Assembly (NCBI GenBank): GCA_036898135.1
Contig: CM072522.1
Span: forward strand, 60,992,556-61,056,555
Length of the DNA stretch: 64,000 bases
Direction of reading: 5' to 3'
From: Oncomelania hupensis
Lineage: Eukaryota > Mollusca > Gastropoda > Littorinimorpha > Pomatiopsidae
Every line of letters starts with the position of its first letter. Within the stretch, counting starts at the first letter, position 1. The notes under the pieces were generated by a model. It did no database searches. It saw only the letters and a program-made list of their open reading frames with translations, and was not told the origin of the DNA. Positions 21,251 through 31,733 of this stretch are shown piece by piece. The position numbers and the translations under genes were made by a program.

Positions 21251-21336
21251 TAAACATTTTTCTTGTTCCAGTTGACTGAGTTGTACACAAGCTATATATT
21301 TCTCTATCTCATATCTGTGTTTTTTAACAGCGAGTT

Positions 21337-21909
21337 CCCCCGTTGGGGTGCCGGGGGTTTCAGTATAAATAGTATCCCCACTTTCTGGAAATTTAGTGCT
21401 TTAAATTCTCACTGTCGCTGTCTTTCTCATTTATTCTTTCTCATTCCTGCTCTGTTCTATCAATCTGCTATACTATCTTCTTCTTTGCTAGACCAGTCAT
21501 CTACCTTTTTTCTTGAAAAACCTTCCGGGATAAGACTCCTTATTTGTGTATGAGGTCTGTTGGATCAGCTTGGGAATATTAGATGCTTTCTGCCAGGTGG
21601 CCACTAGGGCTTCCTAATATGTTATTATTTAGCAATGTAGGCATTTTTTATGTATGTTTTTTTGTTGATAATTCATAATGATGTTTGTATTCTATTTTGT
21701 TTTTGTAAACGGGGGTTTGATAAATTAGAGTACAGCCTCAGCGTCCCATACATGGGATGTCTTTATTGTAAAGTGACTGGCTGGTGGAGAGCTTTCAGTT
21801 TTACCACTAGGGTTGTTTCAGCAGATCTTTTATGCGGATTAGAGGTTGTCCGGTCCTGATTTGGCTCGGAAGAGTCCGCTGGACCTAAAGCAATAATCAT
21901 GTAATGTTA
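21337..21909 (+). mobile_element. R577 retroposon, younger subfamily
   Basis: Full-length copy from CCCCCGTTGGGG to AATCATGTAATGTTA. TTTTAACAGC flanks it (21322-21331 and 21910-21919), with five extra bases at the left. Copy B has the unoccupied site with one TTTTAACAGC near 51675. Confidence 0.88.
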
Positions 21910-22503
21910 TTTTAACAGCTGTAAATGACTGAGTGGAGTCTTTTTTTTCCATTTTACGTCTTTAAATATATGATTTAGATAGTAATAGTATTAAGTCCAA
22001 TATTTTATCAGTTTTTATATTTCTGTCACAGCCAAATATTAAGAGATGCTTGCTAAAGTGTAAGGCAACATAATTCTAGCATTTAGAATTAACAGCCCTT
22101 TCAAATTCATTCCAAAATATTTGAACAAATGATAAGCTAGAAGGGAAATGGCGATCAATGTTTGGCGTGGAAAGCATGTGTTGAATACTGTCAGTTAATA
22201 TATGTGTGACATTTAACCATTGATTGTAAAGTAGACAACACTTGCTAGGAGTCTGAGGTATCACCAGTTGTCACATACCATAAAGACACATTATGCTGCT
22301 AGCAGTTTGAGGTATCACCAGTTGTCACACACCATGAAGACACATTATGCTAGCAGTTTGAGGGATCACCAGTTGTCACATACCATGAAGACACATTATA
22401 CATGTGAAAACTTTTCCCTCTTGTAGAGTAATTGAAGAAGCATAGATTAAGACATGGTGAAGAGAAATTATAATACAAGCGATATTTGTACCTCCACCTT
22501 AGG
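21910..22503. other. unique sequence shared with copy B
   Basis: No gene. It corresponds to 51680-51996 and 52570-52799. It contains three imperfect repeats of a 60-bp unit with ATCACCAGTTGTCACATACC (22255-22400). Confidence 0.65.
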
Positions 22504-22745
22504 GCATGGGATGTTTGTAACCATCATTGTAGGGCATGGGATGTTTGTAACCACCATTGTATGGCATGGGATGTTTGTAACCATCATTGTATGGCATGGG
22601 ATGTTTGTAACCACCATTGTATGGCATGGGATGTTTGTAACCACCATTGTATAGCATGGGATGTTTGTAACCACCATTGTATAGCATGGGATGTTTGTAA
22701 CCACCATTGTTTAGCATGGGATGTTTGTAACCACTGTTATATTGC
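22504..22745. repeat. 30-bp minisatellite
   Basis: Eight copies of GCATGGGATGTTTGTAACCA plus CCATTGTATG; copy B has three (52800-52888). A 30-bp period keeps frames open on both strands, giving false ORFs. Confidence 0.92.
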
Positions 22746-22782
22746 ATGGGACGTTTGTACCATTGTGATGCCAGAGTATATG

Positions 22783-23012
22783 GTTGGTTGGTTGGTTGTT
22801 TTATTAACGTCTTCTTCACCAAAATGATAAGACGCACATTCATATTCACACACGCATTCACACATTCACGCATACATGCGCACTCACACACCACATTAAC
22901 TTAAATAGTCAAATGAACCGAGCCACTGGAGAATCAATTAAAGCTTTGGCCAACCTAACGCTCACATCAAAACTGATATTATCAATAGAACTCATAGTTT
23001 GTAAATCCGTGG
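22783..23012. mobile_element. 230-bp retroposon insertion with GTTG tail
   Basis: Flanked by direct copies of GCCAGAGTATATG (22770-22782 and 23013-23025); copy B has the unoccupied site near 52890. One end is (GTTG)n followed by TTTTATTAACGTCTTCTTC. The same end recurs alone at 63293-63328 and in related form at 62075-62290. Probably a SINE read from its tail; no promoter box identified. Confidence 0.72.
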
Positions 23013-23025
23013 GCCAGAGTATATG

Positions 23026-23770
23026 ATGTGTAGCATTTTACCATTGATTGTAAAGGAGACAACCAAGAGAGTCACCCTGCTGTTAGCTTGCTTGTTTCAG
23101 GATTGATGGTACATGACAATGGCTGTGATGAGTTACTGTATGTAGGTATGAATGTGAAGAATGCAGATACAATCTGTAATTTTGTGTTAATGGTCATCAG
23201 ATCTTTTTAACTATGACTACTTCATGCTTGATACAGCTACAGGAGCTGATATAAGAGATCTCTAATGTTCCAGAATTGCACTCCAACACAATAAAATTGA
23301 CTGGATTGATTAAATGTAATGGAACATATGTAATTTATAATGTTGTTTAATAAATGGTATTTGTATTAATCTTTATGTATTATTACTTTATTTGACCTAA
23401 TTCATTAATTACTGTTTACTGACAACCTGGGTAACAGTTTTATTATAATTTGTGTTGTAATTTACTTTACTTAGAATGTTAGGTGCTTGCCTTGGTGTAG
23501 GTTATAATTTGTTTTGATGTCCCCTTTTCTCTCTCATCCCTTGTCAAGGCTGATCTCCCAGAACAAAAAGTAATTTTAGAGGTCACTAAACTTAGAAAAG
23601 TAGGTTTGTATTATTTTGAAATGACACACTATGTTAGCATTGCATTAGCTGACCATGATGTCTGTTGAATAAATTTATTTTTATATTAAAGGTACTAATA
23701 TATGGCAATGTAATATTGTACATGTACAGCTCAACACACAAGGGAGTGCTCACAGCGCAGTTTTTGTTTT
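23026..23770. other. unique sequence shared with copy B
   Basis: No gene recognised; it corresponds to 52900-53597 and 54181-54280. Short ORFs are not conserved in frame between the copies as far as I can read. Confidence 0.6.
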
Positions 23771-24975
23771 ATATACAGGCTGTATAATACAGCACTTTAT
23801 TGTTGTGTACAGGCTGTATAATACAGCACTTTATTGTTGTGTACAGGCTGTATAATACAGCATTTTATTGTTGTGTACAGGCTGTGTAATACAGCACTTT
23901 GTTGTTGTGTACAGGCTGTATAATACAGCACTTTATTGTTGTGTACAGGCTGTATAATACAGCACTTTATTGTTGTGTACAGGCTGTATAATACAGCACT
24001 TTATTGTTGTGTACAGGCTGTATAATACAGCACTTTATTGTTGTGTACAGGCTGTATAATACAGCACTTTATTGTTGTGTACAGGCTGTATAATACAGCA
24101 CTTTATTGTTGTGTACAGGCTGTGTAATACAGCACTTTATTGTTGTGTACAGGCTGTATAATACAGCACTTTATTGTTGTGTACAGGCTGTATAATACAG
24201 CACTTTATTGTTGTGTACAGGCTGTATAATACAGCACTTTATTGTTGTGTACAAGCTGTATAATACAGCACTTTATTGTTGTGTACAGGCTGTATAATAC
24301 AGCATTTTATTGTTGTGTACAGGCTGTATAATACAGCACTTTATTGTTGTGTACAGGCTGTATAATACAGCACTTTATTGTTGTGTACAGGCTGTATAAT
24401 ACAGCACTTTATTGTTGTGTACAGGCTGTATAATACAGCACTTTATTGTTGTCTACAGGCTGTATAATACAGCACTTTGTTGTTGTGTACAGGCTGTATA
24501 ATACAGCACTTTATTGCTGTGTACAGGCTGTATAATACAGCACTTTGTTGTTGTGTACAGGCTGTATAATACAGCACTTTGTTGTTGTGTACAGGCTGTA
24601 TAATACAGCACTTTGTTGTTGTGTGCAGGCTGTATAATACAGCACTTTGTTGTTGTGTACAGGCTGTGTAATACAGCACTTTATTGTTGTGTACAGGCTG
24701 TATAATACAGCACTTTATTGTTGTGTACAGGCTGTGTAATACAGCACTTTATTGTTGTGTACAGGCTGTGTAATATAGCACTTTGTTGTTGTGTACAGGC
24801 TGAGAAATTCAGCACTTTGTTGTTGTGTACAGCCTTTGTAATGCAGCACTTTGTTGTTGTGTGCAGGCTGTGTAATACAGCATTTTGTTGTTGTGTACAT
24901 GCTGTGTAATAGAGCACTTTGTTGTTGTGTACAGGCTGTGTAATACAGCACTTTGTTGTTGTGTGCAGGCTATGT
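23771..24975. repeat. 34-bp minisatellite, about 35 copies
   Basis: Unit TGTACAGGCTGTATAATACA plus GCACTTTATTGTTG, very homogeneous in the centre and more diverged at the right edge (24770-24975). Copy B keeps only about four diverged units at 54280-54440. Confidence 0.96.
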
Positions 24976-24984
24976 AATTGCATG

Positions 24985-26230
24985 TTTCTAACAGCTAAAA
25001 GAATATTCTATAAATAAAGTATTAAAATTTTTATAAAAATGTAAAACTGAGCATTGTGTTGTTGTTTTTACATTAAAATGTCACTGATAGAATAAAGCAT
25101 TAAAACGTATATACTAATGTCAAACTGAGCATTGTGTTGTTGTTTTTACATTAAAATGTCACTGAAAGAGTAAAGTATTACAATGTTTATAACAATGTAA
25201 AACTGAGCATTGTGTTGTGTGTACATTACAATGTGATAGAATAAAGTATTAACATGTTTATAACAATGTAAAACTGAGCATTGTGTTGTGTGTACATTAC
25301 AATGTTACTGATAGAATAAAGTATTAACATGTTTATAACAATATAAAACTGGGCATTGTGTTGTTGTGTGTAAATTACAATGTCACTGATAGAATAAAGT
25401 ATTAACCTGTTTATAACAATGTCAAACTGAGCATTGTGTTGTTGTATGTACATTACAATGTCACTGATATAATAAAGTATTAAAATGTTTACATTACATT
25501 ACATTATTATTGCTTTAGGTCCAGCGGACTCTTCCGAGCCAAATCAGGACCGGACAACCCCCGATCCGCATAAAAGATCTGCCGAAACAACCCTAGTGGT
25601 AAAACCGAAAGCTCTCCCCCAGCCAGTCACTTTACAATAAAGACATCTCACGCAGGGGACGGCTGAGGCTTCACCCCAACTTATCGAACCCCCGTTTACA
25701 AAAACAAAATAGAATACAAACATCATTATAAATTATCAACAAAACACATACATATAAAATGCCTACATTGCTAAATAATAACATCATAGGAAGCCCTAGT
25801 GACCACCTGGCAGAAAGCGTCCAATATTCCCAAGCTGATCCAACAGACCTCATACACAAACAATGAGTCTTGTCCCGGAAGAGTTTTCAAGAAAAAAGGT
25901 AGGAGACTGGTCTAACGAAGAAGACGATAGTATAGCAGATTGATAGAAAAGAGCAGGAATGAGAAAGAGCAAATGAGAAAGACAGCGACAGTGGGAATTT
26001 AAAGCACTAAATTTCCAGAAAGTGGGGATACTATTTATACTGAAACCCCCGGCACTCTAACGGGGGTAATAAAATGTTTATAACAATGTAAAACTGAGCA
26101 TGGTGTTGTGTGTACATTACAATGTCACTGATAGAATAAAGTATTAAAATGTTTAGAACAATGTAAAACTGAGCATTGTGTTGTTGTGTATACATTACAA
26201 TGTCACTGATAGAATGAAGGAGGAATGAAG
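24985..26230. repeat. 62-bp tandem repeat interrupted by R577
   Basis: About eight units with ACTGAGCATTGTGTTGTTG, TACATTACAATGTCACTG and ATAGAATAAAGTATTAA. The array is split at 25492-26069 by an R577 insertion and resumes to 26230. Copy B has about one unit (54445-54560). Confidence 0.88.
25492..26069 (-). mobile_element. R577 retroposon, younger subfamily, minus orientation
   Basis: Full-length copy read on the minus strand, tail (ATGTA)n at 25492-25505. TAAAATGTTTA flanks it (25481-25491 and 26070-26080). Confidence 0.88.
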
Positions 26231-26556
26231 GGAGATGAAGTGGAGGTTACAGGTACACCTTTATAAACATGCATTCAGCAAACAAACAAAAGAAACCACA
26301 AAATAATAAAGTACAATCTTAAAAATGTGAGATAAATGTAAAAGTAATATCAAAATAACACAAGTAGGCCTACTCCAAATTTGTACTACTGGTAAGGAAG
26401 TTAAAGTTTGGGAGGCATACGAAACTAATTTAGGAAATGACAATTTGGCTTTGTAATTCTCCATTTCGGTTACTCCTCCTATCCCGAAATAATAATTCAA
26501 TAATTTATAAGTAGCTGCTTATTCTCTTTACTTTTTATATAAAGTATTTTTCACAG
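26231..26556. other. flank before the first LTR element
   Basis: No gene. Similarity to copy B ends near 26300. The last five bases, CACAG, are the target duplication of the LTR element. Confidence 0.6.
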
Positions 26557-26787
26557 TGTGATGTTATTGTTTATGTTTTTGCATGTGTGTCCTTCACTCA
26601 CGCTCACTGCAGACTCGGAGAAGTAGTTCAACTTCAGAGTTATATTGATAATACGTTTTACAGGAAGTATAGCACGACAGATGAGAGGGGAGAACCCTCT
26701 CGATAGTCATAGTAATATAACAGTATCCGTGATGTCTCAGAGGTACTGGATTCCTGATGTTTCACAGGTACCATGGATATCATTACA
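26557..26787 (-). repeat. 3' LTR of the intact gypsy element
   Basis: 231 bp; on the minus strand it starts TGTAATGATATCC and ends AACATCACA. Identical by eye to 31406-31636. Confidence 0.95.
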
Positions 26788-26799
26788 TCCCTCTTCTTT
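26788..26799 (-). promoter_or_regulatory. polypurine tract
   Basis: AAAGAAGAGGGA on the minus strand, immediately before the 3' LTR; the expected plus-strand DNA primer. Confidence 0.75.
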
Positions 26800-27186
26800 A
26801 GAGAAATAAAAATAACACAACTATAAACTTAAAAACTTTTAACCTCGCATTAACTAAAATGAAAATCAGGTCCAAGAAATTATTTACCACTTATTAACGA
26901 TGAAACAAAACAATCATTACTGAGCACTACCTTTCCAAGAAAAACAAAACCATTTGCATCTTATACATAAACAACTTTCATAATTATAATGCTAATGGCA
27001 ATAATCTAAAAGCAGTTACTATGGAATAAAGAAAACTGTTCATTAAGACTTTTGTCCTTGTACATATCCTTGTCTCTGTACTGCTTGTCTCTGCTATATC
27101 TGTCTTTATAATATTGAATATATAAAACATATGAAATAAATCAAACACTCAAAGCATGTTTGTCATGTCATCAAATTGTCAAATCA

Positions 27187-30100
27187 TCAAATGTTTTCAA
27201 TGAGTCTTTCTGGCTTCTTGATTATTCTCTGGGGCCTCTGATGTGGACTCGGTGTTGGTGCTTCAATCATTGGCTGAAAGTCTGGAGGTTTTGCTGCTGG
27301 TTGGATGTGATCATGATCATCATCATCATTCTGCTCTGGTGTTGTGGAGATTGGATATGGTGTTCTGGTCTCGATGATTTCAGGTTTGTCACAAAATCTT
27401 ACATGTCGTTCTGTTGGCTTCTGCAGGTTCATCAGATGTCTTCTGTTTCTGCGATAGGTTGCTCCATTGGGTGTTTGGACAACGTATGATCTTGGCGTGT
27501 TGCTGGGTTGTACGACTGTTGCTGGTGTCCATTTTCCTCCTTCTTCTTTTTGCATCATGACAGGTTGACCTTTTGACAATTGTGGGAGATTGCATGTCCC
27601 TGTTCTGTCATGGTACATCTTCTGCTGCTGTTGACGCTTTTCTAGCTGCTTTCTGACTTCTTTCTTCTTGGACAGGGTGTTGGGAATAACAGAGGGAAGG
27701 TTTGTTTTGAGTTTGCGGGAGTATAGGAGTTCAGCTGGGGATGGGAGTTTGTGGTCGATGGGAGTAGATCTGAAAGCAAGAAGTGCTAGGTTGATGTCAT
27801 AGTGACACTCTTTTGCTTTGGTCATAATGTTCTTGACTGTCTGTACAGTTCTCTCAGCTAATCCGTTCGATCTTGGGTATCTTGGTGAACTTGTAATATG
27901 CTGGAATCCCCACTCTTTGCTGAATCTCTGAAACTCAGTGCTGATGTATGGTTTACCATTGTCACTGACAAGTTTTTCTGGGACCCCCTGCTCACCGAAG
28001 ATTTGACTGAGGGCAGATATGATGCTTGTACTTGTTGTTTGGCCTGCTGTTGTTGTGCGGCGTACAAACGGCATTTTTGAATAGTAGTCACAAACAACAA
28101 TGTAGTCGCTACCATCCAATGTCATTATGTCAGTGCCTACTGTATGCCAAGGTCGTTCTGGAATCTCATACTGCAACAGTTCTTCATGGGGTTGATTTTT
28201 TTGGTGTTTCAAGCATGTTTCGCAAGTTTTTACGAAGATTTCAATGTCGTGACTTAGACCATGCCAGTATACGCATGTTTGGGCTCTCAAACGACATTTC
28301 TCTATTCCTTGGTGACCAGAATGAATTGTATGTAGAATGTACTGTTTCATAGACTCTGGAATCATGACTCTATCTCCTTTGAGAACAATATCATCCTCAA
28401 CGGTGAGTTCTTCCTTGAGCGACCAGTACTGTCTGAGGTTCTTAGGTAGGTCTTTTGGTTTCTCTGGCCATCCTTTGATGATTGTATTTTTGAGTGCTGT
28501 CATGTGCGGATCTCTGCGCGTCTCATCTTTCAGCTGCTGTAGTCGATCTGCTGAGAACTGGACGGCGAAGACTGACTTCTCAATGTCGATCTCAGGTCCT
28601 GTGGTAGGATGGAGTCTGGACAGCATGTCTGCTAAAACCACTTCTTTGCCTGGGCGGTAGACAATGTTCATGTCGTACTTCTGCAGGCGAAGCATCATTC
28701 TTTGGAGTCTGGGAGGTGTGCTCGCTAGGCTCTTCTTCTGAATCTGCTCTAAGGGTTTGTGATCTGATTGCACAGTGAAGTGCTTCCCGAACACGTAGGT
28801 GTTGAAACGTTCACATCCAAATACGACTGCGAGTAGCTCGCGTTCGATGTTCGCATACCGTTTTTCAGTCTCTGTGAGCGCTTTGCTGGCGAATGCAATC
28901 GGCTTGTCGTCCTGGATCAGGGTTGCTCCTAATCCTTGCTGTGATGCATCGACTTGGATTATAGCTGGTTTGGAGATGTCAAAATATGTCAGCGCCGTGT
29001 CTTCACAGATCATATCCTTGACCTTCTGAAAAGCGTTCTGGTGGGAGCTGTTCCAGTCCCATTGCACGTCTTTCTTGGTGAGAGCTCTCAAAGCTGCCGT
29101 GTGATCTGCCAGCCTTGGGATAAAGGAAGACATATACTGCACCATGCCAAGGAACTGTTGTAGTTCGGTGAGGTTCTTAGGTGATGGTAGGTTCTTGATC
29201 TCTGTTGTCTTCTCATGGTCTGGGTGTACACCGTCCGCGTCGTAGATCATGCCGAAGAACTTGACCTGTTTGCGCTTGATGTAGCATTTGTCCTCGTTGA
29301 AGACTAGACCCATCTTTTTCGCCACTTCCATCAGGTGGTGGAGATTGCGATCGTGCTCTTCCTCATCTTTGCCATATACAACGACGTCATCTGTGATGCC
29401 AAGGGTTCCCGGACACTGGCTGAGGATCTGGTCCATATGGTTTTGGAATATGTCCTGGCTTACGTTCAAACCAAAAGGTAGTCGAGTGAAACGAAATCTT
29501 CCGCAATGGCTGTTGAACGTAGTAAGACGACTGGATTCCTCGTCGAGCTTGACTGACCAGTAGCCATGTCGGGCATCCAATTTGCTGAAAAGTTTGGCTC
29601 CGCTGAATCGATTTGTGATCTCTTCAAGTGTTGGCATTTTGTGATGCGTTCTTTTGATGCTTTTGTTGAGGTCCTTGGGATCAAGGCATATCCGTAGACC
29701 ACCACTGGACTTTCTGCTAAAGGCCAATGAGTTCACCCAGTCGGTAGGTTCCTCGACAGGTACGATCACTCCACTCTTCTGCATCTTCTCGAGCTCCGCT
29801 TTGATTTCTGGTAGTAGTTGGATGGGGTACTTGCGTGGAGGTTGAATGACTGGCTGTGCGTCTTCTTTCAGAGTGATATGAAGATCTCCGTGGAACTCTC
29901 CAATGCCTCTAAATCTGTCAGGGTAGAGACGCTTGAGTTCTTTTGCATCCTGTATTGGGGTTGGGTCAGCTCTCACTGGTGTTGACTGAATCGGACAGTG
30001 AAGTGTGACTAGTTGAAGTCTTGTACTTCCTGGTAGGCCTAGGATGGCTGGTCCATCAGCGTCTGTGATGTAGAACTCTTCATTGTGCCACTTTGATGCT

Positions 30101-31305
30101 CCATATTTGCAGGGTAGAGTAACAGATCCGAACTGACTGATGACGCTGCCATTGTAAGCAATTAGTCTGGTTCTTCTTTGTTGTGTAGATCCTGGTTTCG
30201 GGTAACCATATTCATCCAGCTGTTGTGGATATATGCGTCGAAATATTCTCAGTGGGATGATGTTACCTTGAGCCCCTGTGTCGACTTTCACCTTGAGTTT
30301 TGCTGGTTTGGTCTTGCTGACCTTGATAGACAGATTGGCGAACACTTCTGTGCGCTCGTTGCTGCTGTCGACTGTCGAAAAGTTGATTGGTTCGAAGGTG
30401 ATGCAGTCATCGTCGTAGTCTGTGTCGTTTTCGTCTTCGGTGTTGACGAAGTCGTGACGGCGATGGCGATGAGGTGTACCTGAGCGTCTTCTCTGCCGGA
30501 AGCCTCCTTGTTGGTTTCTTCCCCCTCGTTGAGACGAGTTTGGAATGCCATGGCTGTTCGTCTTGCTACTGCGACAACACTTCTTCCAGTGGTTCATCTT
30601 GCCACATGCACAGCACTTCGTGTTGAACGCTGGGCATTTTCTTGGTGCGTGCTTGGTGCCACAGTTACCACAATCTTTGGTGTGCATGATTCTTGAGTTA
30701 ACTGCATCAACTGTGACTGGTTTGTTCAGGCTGCTCATTTTCTCCATCTGGGTGACACTTGCTTCATGTGAGCGACAAAGATCATGTGCCTGTTTCAGGG
30801 TCAGTGTGTCGTCTTTCCGCAGGAGTTTTCTCTGCACTTCCAGGTACTTGATACCAGCGATAATTTGCTCGATCAGTCTTTCATTTCTTGCTGCGTCAGA
30901 AGAAAATTTGCACTTGAGCACTTTGGTTTTGCACCGTGTGACAAAATCATCTACAGTTTCAGTAGCATTTTGGCGAAACTGTTGAAGTTCAAAGCGATGA
31001 ATCCTGAAGTTGTCTTGAGGTTCACTTTCAGCGAATTTGTCCCAAATGTTCTTTGGATCCTTGAGTTGTTCAGCTGATAGCCCCCAAGTGTTTGAAAGTC
31101 GCATACCTTCTGTTCCTGACCACAGAAAAATATGGCTGTACTGTCTGTCTACTCTCGTTTGCTCTGCAGTGAATCTGTATTCACACATCTGCTTGAATTC
31201 TGCTAACGCTGTAGCTCTGTCTGGATTCGACCAATCCATGGATGGATTTGGTAGACCGCCTGATATGGGATCGCGTTCTGCCATGATAAAGCTTGCTTGA
31301 CACAA
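27187..31305 (-). CDS. gag-pol: gypsy gag-pol polyprotein, intact (1372 aa)
   Basis: One uninterrupted frame, starting at ATG 31305 or at the eighth codon (MAERD). Gag occupies about 1-205. Two zinc knuckles lie at 212-244 (CX2CX3HX4C then CX2CX4HX4C). The protease has VDTGAQ at 341-346. RT (about 480-690) has KLDARHGYW (Asp 577) and ITDD at 637-640 instead of the usual YxDD. RNase H has VDAS (Asp 786), ERELLA (Glu 823) and SDHK (Asp 848). Integrase has an HHCC zinc domain (His 995, His 998, Cys 1028, Cys 1031) and the DD35E triad Asp 1059, Asp 1115, Glu 1151. A short basic tail follows. The product would form cytoplasmic particles, copy the RNA and integrate the DNA. Gag and Pol are fused in one frame, so the Gag:Pol ratio must be set some other way than frameshifting. 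No env-like ORF. Confidence 0.96.
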   Translation of the reverse strand: MCQASFIMAERDPISGGLPNPSMDWSNPDRATALAEFKQMCEYRFTAEQTRVDRQYSHIFLWSGTEGMRLSNTWGLSAEQLKDPKNIWDKFAESEPQDNFRIHRFELQQFRQNATETVDDFVTRCKTKVLKCKFSSDAARNERLIEQIIAGIKYLEVQRKLLRKDDTLTLKQAHDLCRSHEASVTQMEKMSSLNKPVTVDAVNSRIMHTKDCGNCGTKHAPRKCPAFNTKCCACGKMNHWKKCCRSSKTNSHGIPNSSQRGGRNQQGGFRQRRRSGTPHRHRRHDFVNTEDENDTDYDDDCITFEPINFSTVDSSNERTEVFANLSIKVSKTKPAKLKVKVDTGAQGNIIPLRIFRRIYPQQLDEYGYPKPGSTQQRRTRLIAYNGSVISQFGSVTLPCKYGASKWHNEEFYITDADGPAILGLPGSTRLQLVTLHCPIQSTPVRADPTPIQDAKELKRLYPDRFRGIGEFHGDLHITLKEDAQPVIQPPRKYPIQLLPEIKAELEKMQKSGVIVPVEEPTDWVNSLAFSRKSSGGLRICLDPKDLNKSIKRTHHKMPTLEEITNRFSGAKLFSKLDARHGYWSVKLDEESSRLTTFNSHCGRFRFTRLPFGLNVSQDIFQNHMDQILSQCPGTLGITDDVVVYGKDEEEHDRNLHHLMEVAKKMGLVFNEDKCYIKRKQVKFFGMIYDADGVHPDHEKTTEIKNLPSPKNLTELQQFLGMVQYMSSFIPRLADHTAALRALTKKDVQWDWNSSHQNAFQKVKDMICEDTALTYFDISKPAIIQVDASQQGLGATLIQDDKPIAFASKALTETEKRYANIERELLAVVFGCERFNTYVFGKHFTVQSDHKPLEQIQKKSLASTPPRLQRMMLRLQKYDMNIVYRPGKEVVLADMLSRLHPTTGPEIDIEKSVFAVQFSADRLQQLKDETRRDPHMTALKNTIIKGWPEKPKDLPKNLRQYWSLKEELTVEDDIVLKGDRVMIPESMKQYILHTIHSGHQGIEKCRLRAQTCVYWHGLSHDIEIFVKTCETCLKHQKNQPHEELLQYEIPERPWHTVGTDIMTLDGSDYIVVCDYYSKMPFVRRTTTAGQTTSTSIISALSQIFGEQGVPEKLVSDNGKPYISTEFQRFSKEWGFQHITSSPRYPRSNGLAERTVQTVKNIMTKAKECHYDINLALLAFRSTPIDHKLPSPAELLYSRKLKTNLPSVIPNTLSKKKEVRKQLEKRQQQQKMYHDRTGTCNLPQLSKGQPVMMQKEEGGKWTPATVVQPSNTPRSYVVQTPNGATYRRNRRHLMNLQKPTERHVRFCDKPEIIETRTPYPISTTPEQNDDDDHDHIQPAAKPPDFQPMIEAPTPSPHQRPQRIIKKPERLIENI

Positions 31306-31390
31306 AGAATGTACTAGAGGCTTGACACGTGGAATGTGCTGCTGACTGAAACTACGCTCTGACGATGTCAGGGGTTTGGAAGCACATATC

Positions 31391-31405
31391 CTACCGCTGC
31401 TACCA
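31391..31405 (-). promoter_or_regulatory. primer-binding site, initiator tRNA-Met type
   Basis: TGGTAGCAG abuts the 5' LTR on the minus strand and is complementary to the 3' end (CTGCTACCA) of eukaryotic initiator tRNA-Met. Pairing beyond 9 nt is poor. Confidence 0.75.
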
Positions 31406-31636
31406 TGTGATGTTATTGTTTATGTTTTTGCATGTGTGTCCTTCACTCACGCTCACTGCAGACTCGGAGAAGTAGTTCAACTTCAGAGTTATATTGATAA
31501 TACGTTTTACAGGAAGTATAGCACGACAGATGAGAGGGGAGAACCCTCTCGATAGTCATAGTAATATAACAGTATCCGTGATGTCTCAGAGGTACTGGAT
31601 TCCTGATGTTTCACAGGTACCATGGATATCATTACA
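31406..31636 (-). repeat. 5' LTR of the intact gypsy element
   Basis: 231 bp; carries the promoter of the element by position. Followed on the minus strand directly by the primer-binding site. Confidence 0.95.
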
Positions 31637-31733
31637 CACAGGTAAGTATTATATTATTTATAATAAGTTTTTAAAAACTTCTTTTGCGCCAGGTATCTTT
31701 CTACTAATACTTTAGCGAATAAATGTATAACGG
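31637..31733. other. 97 bp of host sequence between the two LTR elements
   Basis: It starts with the CACAG duplication of the first element and ends in AACGG, the duplication of the second. Before the insertions it lay about 110-200 bp upstream of the zinc-finger start codon. Confidence 0.85.

Larger units (their letters stand above)
13001..26300. other. segmental duplication, copy A
   Basis: Block by block this stretch matches 44725-55225 in the same orientation: the intronic flank at 13001-13115; the zinc-finger exon with its acceptor; the 3' flank (19700-19900); the 40-bp repeats; the block at 20520-20920; 21255-21336 and 21910-22500; the 30-bp repeats; 23026-23760; the 34-bp repeats; and 26220-26300. 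Differences are mostly mobile-element insertions and minisatellite expansions private to one copy. The left limit is hidden by the gap; the right limit is where similarity to copy B stops. Confidence 0.85.
26557..31636 (-). mobile_element. intact Ty3/Gypsy LTR retrotransposon
   Basis: The 5,080-bp element has two 231-bp LTRs that I read as identical, TG...CA ends, and a CACAG target duplication (26552-26556 and 31637-31641). It has a primer-binding site next to the 5' LTR, a polypurine tract next to the 3' LTR, and one open gag-pol frame. Identical LTRs and an undamaged ORF indicate very recent insertion and possible current activity. The pol order PR-RT-RH-IN is the standard Ty3/Gypsy order; sequence style suggests Mag/K02A2.6-like elements (inference). 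Confidence 0.95.

Noticed and set aside
23771..24975. Regular repeats resembling a CRISPR array
   Set aside because: The units are directly head-to-tail without unique spacers, in a eukaryotic genome with introns and LTR elements. It is a minisatellite.
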